From positions 9,176,001 through 9,240,000 of the forward strand of contig NC_065407.1 of the NCBI RefSeq assembly GCF_024362695.1: a stretch of 64,000 nt of DNA, read 5' to 3'. Positions 54,691-64,000 of the stretch are shown one piece after another. Numbering within the stretch: position 1 is the first letter of the stretch; each line of letters opens with the position of its first letter. This DNA comes from Pectinophora gossypiella (Eukaryota > Arthropoda > Insecta > Lepidoptera > Gelechiidae). Below the pieces are notes generated by a model. That model saw only the letters and a program-made list of their open reading frames with translations. It searched no databases and was not told the origin of the DNA. The position numbers and the translations under genes are program-made.

Positions 54691-56479
54691 ATCTGGCATG
54701 TAGCAGGGAATCATTCCACGTATGATCAAGTTTGGGAGATTACTATCATTGTAGGTACGTTAAAGAAGTCGTCTGAGAGATCACGTTTATCCGAATTTTA
54801 TAGACGTTAACCTAATATGTTAATATATATACTTACTACATATAACGTAAATGTAGTAAAGCTGAGTACAGTCTCGTCTGTTTGTGACGTCTTTTCTATA
54901 GTAGTTTCCTATTTCTGAATCATAATGACACCTGCCATCTTGGCCGGACACATCCGGCCAGTATACCTAACCACCAGTCTGGCATTTCACATGAAATCTT
55001 TTTCGAAACCTCTTTTATTTACTTATGAATTTAGTTTTCTTTTGTTTGGTATTTTTAAACGACAATACTTTCTTTTTCCTAATTTGAAATTCTGCCAACT
55101 TTTCCTCTATGAATATTGGCTGCAACAAAAACACTTGAAGCGAACAGTAACTACCTACTGAAACTAGTTGTATAGTGTCGCCGTCACCTCAATATTATAC
55201 ATTTTGTATCTTGAGGCGGGAAATGCAACGGATTTGAGGCGAGTGCGGGCTGGTTCATGTCTTATGCACGAGGAGTTGCGGTCAGTGGTCTCTGTAGAAG
55301 ATGTTTGGGATAAGATAGTGTGTTGCTATGTGTGTAGCACACTTTATGTGCAGTATAAAATCACATGTATACACTTAGCATAGCGTACATTGTAAGGTAT
55401 TACAATTTGGACATCAGTAAAGTAATGTGTCTTTCCGAATATTATAATGTAAGTACGTCTCAATTGCAATGAGTATAATGTAGACCAGTGTATAGATCAA
55501 CCAATATAAGTTTACAAACTCGGCACCCACCCCTAGGAAGAACCGTTACTAGTATAAATAAAGGACTTCCGAATAACAAACATTTAAAAAACTTTTTGTT
55601 GTTCGCTTGGTTAGTTGTGCGTTGGGGTGTCGATCTACAAGCAGGGCCTGTCTATATTCTCTCGCGACCCACCAATCACCCGTGACCCATAGTTTGGGAA
55701 ACCTTGATATAGACCATTAGGTCAACTTTATGCAAAGATGGCGTCATAAATCAAAACTAGAATAAACCGCTTATTACCGCATATATTTCAGTCGACTATA
55801 AACCAAGATCTGTATATCAAGGAACGTGACATTACCCAATTTTATGTTCGCAAAAAAAGCCTCGCACCGCTCGCCGAATCGTTTTTGTGAAAACAACGGG
55901 GCAATAAAGGATCTTATTGTTATCCTTTGAATTTATATCCAGATATTATCGCCCTCATAAATTGCTACCACACGTACAGATTCTAACAGTATGCTCAAAA
56001 AACTGACCCTGCGGTTAGCCCCGTATCTCTATTGATGATCACACTCTCCGCTCCGTAAATATAAACCGGATATAGGTCAAAGAATTATTTTGAACATTGG
56101 ATTAATTACATAGTTTTGTTCGTTCACAGACCGTTTCTATTTGCTCAATTAAAACTGTTTAGACTAAAAAAATGTATTAATAAGACTCTTTTTGCTTATT
56201 AAAAGCAATTAAACGAAAAAAGCAACGTACGCAAACTGCTTTTATTTATTTGTCAAAACAACCCTAACAAATTTAGCAGACCAGCGATTAAAACCGGTTG
56301 TAAAATAAAATAAAAAAGCATTAATTCCGTGTTCGGCGCGCGGCATCTGTTTTCTAATTGAGACATTAAGGGCGGTTGGATGGGTCTCCTTTAATAACGG
56401 CATACATAACTGATGGTAGCCAAATGTACGGCATTAGACGGCGCCGTACCGCCGAACCGGCTAAATGATGGCCATTGCC
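54691..56479. other. Long non-coding stretch
   Basis: No gene or repeat recognised. The GC-richer part at 56330-56480 is free of recognised repeats and may be conserved regulatory DNA; this is only a guess. Confidence 0.35.
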
Positions 56480-56915
56480 CGCAATCGTCACAGAGGAAAA
56501 CTCCCGGATAATTGACACGATGTTACAGAACGACCGACAATGTTCCGCTTTTCGGACGAGCCCGAAATTTTTTGTTTGGAGTTCGGGCCGACTTCTGGGT
56601 TAAACTGAATGTGTTTCGTGGAAAAAAGTCACCCCGTTCGTTGAATCTAGGTATTGACTTTCCTGTTGTGAATTCAAGCCACAGCTTCAAATCCATAAAT
56701 GATGGATGAACAATGCTCGCGATCATTACAGACAAAACTTTCCGAATAATTGATACGATGTTTCAGAACGACCGACTATGTCCCGTTATTCGGACATGGC
56801 TGAAATTTTTGTTCAGCTCGAATTTCGTAGTTATTTCAAATATCTTGAAATAATAGTCGCCTTGTTAATGTCGGATATTTCTATCGTGAATTTTTGGGCT
56901 TTCAAATCATCGAAT
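56480..56915. repeat. Diverged tandem duplication, about 240-bp unit
   Basis: 'taattgacacgatgttacag' near 56509 and 'taattgatacgatgtttcag' near 56748 head two units that stay alignable to about 56710 and 56910, for example 'agaacgaccgacaatgttcc' against 'agaacgaccgactatgtccc'. No frame is shared between the units. Confidence 0.8.
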
Positions 56916-57216
56916 GAAAACGGCTGGCAGCAGAAGAAAATCAGTAACTAATCGAGATGTATTTTTTTGGGGTTGGAAGAAACTCCAACATCATGAGTTC
57001 GATGTTATAGAACTTAGATCAGTTCCTGGGAATTTCTTGTTTGATTCGAACTTCGAATGTGTATTGCTAGAAAGCTGTGTGAGGTCGAATCTAAGTAGAT
57101 GTTACTTTTCTGTTTGAATTTGCTGCATGAGCTTTGACTGTGATAAATGAGGGTCACTAAGAATTATTTCGATAATAAAGTTATCGACAAATAGCGGTGA
57201 CTAGTCACCTCTGTTC
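56916..57216. other. Non-coding stretch
   Basis: A possible third, very worn unit of the tandem repeat; otherwise nothing. Confidence 0.3.
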
Positions 57217-57227
57217 ATTGCTGCGTT

Positions 57228-57562
57228 GCAACGGCCTCTGTAGTCCAGTGGTTGAGTGTTGTGTCCATGATCCGGAGGTCCCAGGTTCGAATCCCGGTGG
57301 GGACAAATCACAAAAATCACTTTGTGATCCCTAGTTTGGTTAGGACCTTACAGGCTGATCACCTGATTGTCCAAAAGTAAGATGATCTGTGCTTCGGAAG
57401 GCACGTTAAGCCGTTGGTCTCGGCTATTAGTAAGTAATAGCCGAGACCAACGGCTTAGTAAATACGTAGTCGTTACATGAGTCATATTAGGGGCCTATGG
57501 CGGCTCAGTAATAACCCTGACACCAGGGTTGATGGGGTTGGTAATCCACACGATAGAAGAAG
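57228..57562 (+). mobile_element. SINE-B with TSD and internal hairpin
   Basis: 11-bp TSD 'attgctgcgtt' at 57217-57227 and 57563-57573. Head with A box 'tagtccagtggttgag' and B box 'ggttcgaatcc', core, and tail. The core is followed by an inverted copy of itself (57435-57457). Confidence 0.92.
57407..57457. repeat. Perfect 23-bp hairpin within SINE-B
   Basis: Arms 57407-57429 and 57435-57457 are exact inverted copies around 'gtaag'. The right arm replaces the usual 'actactgatg' part of SINE-B. Confidence 0.97.
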
Positions 57563-57573
57563 ATTGCTGCGTT

Positions 57574-59394
57574 AAAATACGTTAAAAACTATTAAGATGT
57601 TTAAATGTTTCAAAACTCATAATATTATTTTAATTTATTTACTCATAATATAATTTAGTATTGCTTTGTACAACAGAAAGAGCTCAAAAATATTATGATT
57701 ATATTTTTTGATATACTTAAAATTTATGAATATTCTAATCTAATTCAGGCAAAGAATTTCATTATCTTACGTAAAGTACACCTTTGGCAAACATTGCTTA
57801 TTACGAAGGTTCAGCAAAATAACCACGGGGCATCCTTTGTGTCCTGTCTCTTTGTTGTCATATACTTAAATAGAAGCAGCGGATACAAACTTGCAATAAC
57901 CTGCAAAGCTGTCTTTTGTATCTTACTATGAAATGGAAGTTCTCTATCATGTACACTCGCCGCAATAGGAACTTGAAGCAACTTCACAATAGCGACCACA
58001 ATTTGTTAGGAAATTCGAGTCCAATAAAAGGACTAAATAAAAAGTAGACCTTGTTTGCCTTGATAAAGTGGACATTGGTTTCACGTGCGAGCATCTTTTT
58101 GCTGTGTGTCAGACCGTTTCCAATGTTTTTGCTCACACTCCGACGGTAGCGCGAAAGTGATTTATCATAAGGCAACATGCTGCGGTTGAGACGAAAAATA
58201 AAAGTAATTCCTTTTGTATTTGGCGAGAGATCGGCCGCCTAGAGACACATTTGCCAAACGCGTGAATAATGGTCTTCTGTTTGATGTAACCTGTCCTCGC
58301 TTTTTGTTCCCCTGACAGCGAGAGACGCCAGTGTTTTCACTGTCCGATTATCTTCTTAATTAATCCTGTGCAAACCAACCGCTGTTATTTGTCCCAGCTG
58401 AGGCCCACTCGCAATGTTTACTACATCATTGACTAGCTGTTACTTTTACGGTCAAAAAATAATATTTCGTGAGCAATAAAATTCTTTCTTTATATCTTCA
58501 GTGTCCATGAAAAAGACATAACAGTGTGCGTTGAATTTATTGTGGTATGCGAGGACCCAGATGGCTTTCCTCATAAAATACTACGAGTGGCTCTGTTGGT
58601 TGCGCCGTTATACTTAAAGATAATCACAATTTACGGGAGCCTCTGGTAGAATTTTCGGAAATACTTTCCCTTTAGCGGACGTGCGAGCAATTACTGAGAC
58701 TAATGACCTGGTTGCCTTTTCACTTGTCTGTGACTTACGTTAGTGTTATTTGTGTTTTTATTGGCACTCAATGGTTATGATCTGGTACTTAAACGGTACT
58801 AGCATTTCAGTTGGCTGTTAAGGTTTATAAGTATCAGTAAAACTTATCGGAGTCTACTGTCTGGTCGTAAATAACCCATGCATTCTGCGCCACCCGTGCA
58901 AGCGCAGACGCTTGTATTGTCTCAACTTTTTAGCTTTTCGTTTTCATTATTTCTGTAAAAAACATAAACAAGACTTGGGAACAAAGCTGTTGCTTCGCTG
59001 CAAGTTGAAAAGTTTTAAGAGCAACAAACACAGGAACCATCTTAGCCGTAAGAGGTACGCGCAATGAAGAGGTCCTTCAACTCGGAGGTGCAGATCTTTG
59101 CCCGTTTTATAGGAGTTCCAATCGAAACCTTCAAGAGTCTGATAGTTCGAACATCCGACAAGTTTAGTTTTTTATTAAATGAAAAGACATAAATCGGCTA
59201 ACAACTGGGCAAAAAATATTCAAGTCAATTTAAAAATATTGTTTTAATAAAATAGAAGACAGGTGAAACGTGAAAAATTGTTGGAAATTATTTTAATTGA
59301 AATGATGACAGCTATACAAATCTGAGCGAGAAGGCGATTTGTTTCAAAATTACTTTTGCTACATGGCGGCATAGACCAGATGTAGCAATAACAT
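57574..59394. other. Long non-coding stretch
   Basis: No gene, repeat or RNA recognised; the part at 58240-58440 is somewhat richer in GC. Confidence 0.4.
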
Positions 59395-59497
59395 ATACCT
59401 AATAACAGCGTGGGTTTCAGTTCATCTTGCAAAGGATGTACCTATAGTCATAGGTACCTCCTTTGCCTAATTGGGAATATAGTTTGAGCTTATGTTA
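59395..59497 (+). repeat. Dispersed repeat H, copy 5, with hairpin
   Basis: 'ttcagttcatcttgcaaagg' and 'taattgggaatatagt' show the family. Between them, arms 59429-59445 and 59450-59466 form a 17-bp hairpin with one mismatch and a 4-nt loop, absent from the other five copies. Confidence 0.8.
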
Positions 59498-60029
59498 TGT
59501 TGTTACGACTGTCCACTTGTAATCACTACTCTCTACTGTCAATACCACTAAAAGCCACCTTTCTAATGTGCAACTTTACCGAATTCGACAAACAAAGGTC
59601 GGCATCGTATTCACACCTCTATCAGGAAAATCGAAGGCCATCAGGAAAGTCAAGGGAGGTTATAAACATCAATTCCATTACAGCTAATAGGAATATGTTT
59701 CTTTATAACATAGATAATAAAGGCCATCTGAAATTGTATCCCCTTATTGCTATTCAAACAACAAAAGGGACAGGAACAAAAGAAGCGATTCGCTTCTTCA
59801 AACATATTGTGCTTTATATCACCGTTTTGTTTTTGTTCAGTACGTGCGCCCGCTTTCAGTTTTTGTGGTCTGAGGGTGGTTGTTAGGCAAGATTTGTGAT
59901 CTCTAAAAACATTTTTTGCTTATTAACCTTATTGCTCGTGGACTTGGTAAATTGCACTGTACGTCTCTGTATGGCTGATTTGTGTGCGATGGAAAATGTG
60001 AAAGATTTTCTGTGCAATCAACATTTTAT
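59498..60029. other. Non-coding stretch
   Basis: Frames of 129 (59497-59886) and 79 codons have no motif, and the first runs on from repeat H, so they are not called as genes. Confidence 0.4.
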
Positions 60030-60140
60030 TCGCCGTGGTGTCGTTGGTCTAACAAAAACTTTGGTGAGTAGTACCCACACGTACTTAGTTCATCTTGCGA
60101 TGGATGTACCTCTCACTACCCCAATTGGGATATAGTTGTG
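60030..60140 (+). repeat. Dispersed repeat H, copy 6
   Basis: 'ttggtctaacaaaaacttt', 'cttagttcatcttgcgatgg' and 'accccaattgggatatagtt'. Nearly complete unit, directly followed by SINE-A. Confidence 0.8.
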
Positions 60141-60152
60141 TCCGTTTGCAAA

Positions 60153-60501
60153 CAGCCTCCGTGGTCTAGTGGTTAGAGCGTTAGGCTCACGATCTGGAGG
60201 TCCGGGTTCGATTCCCGATAGGGACATTGTCGAAATCACTTTGTGAGACTGTCCTTTGTTTGGTAAGGACTTTCAGGCTTGAATCACCTCATTGTCCGAA
60301 AAAGTAAGATCATTCCGTGCTTCGGAGGGCACGTTAAGCCGTTGGTCCCGGCTATTAGCCGTAAAACACCTCCAACAACCCGTAGTGGAACAGCGTGGTG
60401 GAGTATGCTCCATATCCCCTCCGGTTGATTGAGGGGAGGCCTGTGCCCAGCAGTGGGACGTATGTAGGCAGTTTATGTACGTATTATGTTATGTATGTGT
60501 G
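60153..60501 (+). mobile_element. SINE-A, full-length copy with TSD
   Basis: 9-bp TSD 'cgtttgcaa' at 60143-60151 and 60502-60510. A and B boxes as in the 5022 copy ('tggtctagtgg', 'ggttcgattcc'), the core 'gttaagccgttggtcccggc', tail 'cagtgggacgtatgtaggc' and TATGT-type end. Confidence 0.92.
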
Positions 60502-60510
60502 CGTTTGCAA

Positions 60511-62437
60511 GTTTCATTGCTGTGATAATAATATATTCATACGAATGTATTGTCAAAACGTGTCCTATTTTATAGCTGATATTTCAATAGAGATTATTTT
60601 CAATAGAGAGAGAGAGAGAAAGTAGTCGATAACATTGTGTCACTCACTACAAAGACTATGATCGAAGTATACAAATACATGTAGGCGAAGTCTATTATAA
60701 AATCTCAATTCATAATATAATTATAACCTATTGATTGTACGTATAGTATATTTATTAATAGAAACAATATACTTACCTACATTAAGACAAAACGCAATTC
60801 TAATATTGAATTAGCAGTAATCATCCGAAAAAGAATTCCGGTAAAATCAAGCCGGAATGCTAATAAACTTGTAAGTAACACGAACAAAAAACTAACTAAA
60901 AGCGGGTCCGCTCGTAAAATTAGAAGGCGGCGATGAAGGTCGACCTACCCTCTCAAGAAGTATGGTTGGTATTATGAGGGGTCACAAAGTGAGGACGGCG
61001 ATATTGGCAGCCCTTACCAAGCACCGTAAGAAGGTGAGGAAACTTCACATAAAACCTAAGGAAGCAGGTGCATTCCATTTCCCCGGGTACCAAAATGCTC
61101 GCGTATTTCACGCTTCGCGCGTCATTACAGCGCCTCGCCACGAATAGGTACAGTGCCGTGTACCTACAAAAAGGGAAAGAATAATAATAAAAATCTTACT
61201 GCTGAGCGAGGTGAATAAAGGACGGTATATTTGCGAATAAAAGAGACGGTTCGTCAAATTGTGAGCGTTATGACGTCATGTTTTGCGTCGGTGTTGAGCG
61301 GAGAGCGCACCCGAGTTATTGACGTCGATTGGTTTTGTCTAATTTTCGGACGGAAGATTGAGTAGGTAGGAGTGTTGATTGAGAGATACAATAAGTATTC
61401 CGATTACGGAAACGGTATTAATTTACAATTCTCTGATGATGACAGTACCTTAAATACACAGAATAGAAATATTATTATTATACCGGGAGGGATCGTTGCT
61501 ATTTGTATGATGAAAAGTTGGGATTTTTTAAAATTCATGTATATCGTTTTTCTATTTAATATTAAATATAAGTTCCAAAATCTAGCAATGTACACATGAT
61601 TTATATGCTATCACCTAGGTACAAAAAGAAAAGGTAACATAATAAAAGTCAGTCATTTTAAAACCGCAGTATTTTCTCTGTTCCACAAAAGCTCTAGAGC
61701 AGAGTAGTTTAATTAAGTTAAATCGTGTCCGGGATCACACACAGCTATCATCATTCAAAATTTAAAACTAGGTCCCTAGCTAGAGCCACAGTCTGGTCTC
61801 ATTTAAACACGGAAAAGTGTTGAAAGCAGCGCTTCAGCGGTAACTCGGGAAAAATGGCGTGAGGCGGTATTATCGCGGATTATGAATCGCAGTAGATAAG
61901 GCATTCAGCGCGCCCTCATTAAAAAGGGAATCCGAGGAAAAATACAGCGAAAGCCAGACTCATTTGTCAACTTCCTCGCGAGGCATGCGCAGCCTATATC
62001 ACGCCGAGTGGCCGACTCCCATTCATCCACTCGGTACTCCTCACGCAAACCACTTAAATTCACAAAATGAAAATACACTTTCCAAGATAACGTTTTCATT
62101 TAATTTCTTCCCTTCGAGATAAGGAAAAAGTGTAAAAAAATAATTGACGCAATAAACAAACGACTTTTATTATTTTGGTTAAAGCTTGTGAAGTTTTATT
62201 TTTATTTAAAAATACGAACTGGTTTGTAATTACAGTAGAATTATAGAATAACGTTACTTGCAAGGTTTGAAACAACAAGTAAATGTGTCTGGTAGGTCTC
62301 ATAGGGTGTCTCTTATTGATGTGTAGACTCACCATTTTAAATGGTGGCGCATTACAGGCGATTCCCAATAAAAATCAAAATGCTACAAGTTTTTTCAACA
62401 TAACCTGTGCTTATTCTACACAAAACTGATTACCTTA
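60511..62437. other. Long non-coding stretch
   Basis: A GA microsatellite near 60604. A GC-richer block at 61240-61350 contains 'tgacgtcatg' (a CRE-like site). No gene recognised. Confidence 0.4.
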
Positions 62438-62493
62438 TTGAGTTCTTATATGTGCTGAGTATGTTCGCATACTCAGCACATATAAGAACTCAA
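62438..62493. repeat. Perfect 26-bp hairpin with TTCG loop
   Basis: Arms 62438-62463 and 62468-62493 are exact inverted copies; the loop is 'ttcg'. Not within a recognised repeat. Neither arm occurs elsewhere in the window as far as I can see. Confidence 0.97.
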
Positions 62494-64000
62494 CACAAAA
62501 TAATGAAATCAATTCAATTATTTGAGAGTTCGAATAGAAATGAAGAGCCACTAGTATGAAAAGCCGAAGTGGGTATGAGTGCAAAATGAAAGAGTTGGAC
62601 AAGAATAGCTCTTCAATTAATGGAGAGCCTCTTTGCACAACGCTTCCCATCAGTTTTTTTTAAATAGTGAGCTCTTACCATTTGACTAGAAGCCATTGGA
62701 AATTCGTTTCCATTGAATCAGTTGATGAACAATTTCCAGAAATAATATTTAGATAATATCTAACCGAATATTATAAGTGCGAAGGTGAGTTTCTTTGTTA
62801 GGCTTTTACGTCATAAATATTTAACCGATCATTATGAAATTTTATATGGTGCATTCCAGGAATAGGGTAAGTGTATTAATTGTCGCATTAATTGAAATCC
62901 ACGCGGAGTAGGTCGCGGAAAATATTGTAGTGCTGTAAAAACAGTATTTGATAATAAGTTTTGACTTAACATAACATACTTTTTTACCCTTTGAATATGC
63001 TACGCAGTAGCATATTACCGAGTTTAGTACCGAGATTTTCGTATTAATAGTCTTTACAACTTTAATTAAAACTAGAACAAATAATAGCGAATTACATTTT
63101 AATTACCAGGACTGTAGGAGTGCGGTGGTACAGGCGATGTTTCTATTCCTACTTCTACGCGTTTTTTGTTTTTTCATTGAACTGCGCCGTTCGCAGCCAT
63201 GAGGGATTTCTGGTTTCAATATTTCAATAAAGGCTGTCTAAAGTTCTTAAAATACACAGGATTCGGCTTCCTTTATTAATGGATACTGCTCACCACAAGG
63301 TTGAAAATCAAAATAAGATACTAAGGTATTTTGGTAGCTTGAATATACTTATTTAGATTTTATTAAAATAAACACAAAGTTCCCTTTATTATGATGTGGA
63401 TGGTCTAAGCAAGATAATGAATTTACCCTTAGTAAAATAAGTAAGTAAGTATAAAATAGTCTCCATTTCAGTTATCACTAATATATTCACCCATTCTGTA
63501 TACATTTTCGAATTAAGTAATTCAGTACAGGGTAATGCAGGGCTCAGCCACGTGTTCACTGACATGCGAGCCACTTTCCTAACACCACTATAGTGTCATA
63601 ACAACACACATTAATTAGCCGAGCACTATTCCGTGGGTCGGCATAATGACCAGCCCGCCCAATTTTAAGAAATTACAATCTTAATTATACTTTACCACGG
63701 AACATAATTTACTCTACCTTATCACAGCTTTTGATGGTAAACAGTAAATCTTGTTAATCTCATGAATTTCATATTTCGTGGAACAGCTCATAAAGGCACA
63801 ATTTTATAGGGCTCATAAGGAACGCAATCTTTGCAGCCACAAACACAGGTAAAGTGAAACTAACAAGGCGGACAATGCCTCCAAGAAAACGCGCCACTGA
63901 ATGTCTTATCGCATTCAGTTGTAAAACAAAAAGACTCCATTGAATACGAGTCCCATTTTTGAAAGCGTCGAGGCTAAAATAAAGATCCCTTGTTTCTATT
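62494..64000. other. Non-coding stretch to window end
   Basis: No gene, RNA or clear repeat recognised. Confidence 0.4.

Noticed and set aside
59497..59886. 129-codon plus-strand frame
   Set aside because: Starts within repeat H, has no motif, and no promoter or splice context supports it.

Overview
The window looks like AT-rich nuclear DNA from an arthropod, most likely a moth or butterfly (Lepidoptera). This is inferred from one spliced RR-2 cuticle gene with a typical insect layout, and from dense tRNA-derived SINEs with GATGAT or TATGT tails, jockey/CR1-like and RTE-like LINE debris, and a BEL/Pao LTR retrotransposon. I see no bacterial operons, CRISPR array, rRNA gene or free-standing tRNA gene.

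Only one host protein gene is well supported: a two-exon RR-2 cuticular protein at 21973-23788 (+), with a TATA box, a start region and a poly(A) signal. Almost everything else that can be identified is mobile DNA. Region 1-9000 holds SINE and LINE scraps, one SINE with perfect target-site duplications (TSDs), and a 5'-truncated LINE with an open reverse transcriptase frame (about 5780-8019, minus). Region 9000-21000 holds SINEs, two adjacent palindromic MITEs, and a LINE C-terminus followed by a non-autonomous element with the same 3' end. Region 24900-27070 is a decayed LINE, a SINE and an ORF1-like relic. Region 27517-33103 is a complete BEL/Pao insertion with two 413-bp LTRs that I find identical, a 5-bp TSD, a tRNA-Tyr primer site and a polypurine tract. 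Its Gag-Pol frame lacks the reverse transcriptase core and most of RNase H through apparent in-frame deletions, and carries one TGA just before the catalytic Glu of the integrase. Region 33100-64000 is mainly non-coding, with many SINEs, MITEs and short dispersed repeats.

The main observations beyond routine annotation are these. (1) The reverse-transcriptase-less BEL element must have been copied recently by machinery supplied in trans. (2) One SINE family (12421, 42099, 52906) has a head that joins a tRNA-like A box to the internal promoter region of 5S rRNA. (3) Several SINE families with different heads share a central core of about 36 bp, and two of them share a 3' tail resembling the end of a LINE in the same window. 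(4) At least four near-perfect hairpins with 17-26-bp arms and 4-5-nt loops occur. In three of them, related copies in the window show that one arm is a new inverted copy of the other, which suggests template-switch mutation.

Coordinates of repeat edges were read by eye and may be off by a few bases, except where a TSD fixes them. Family names such as SINE-A or repeat D are local labels used only here.
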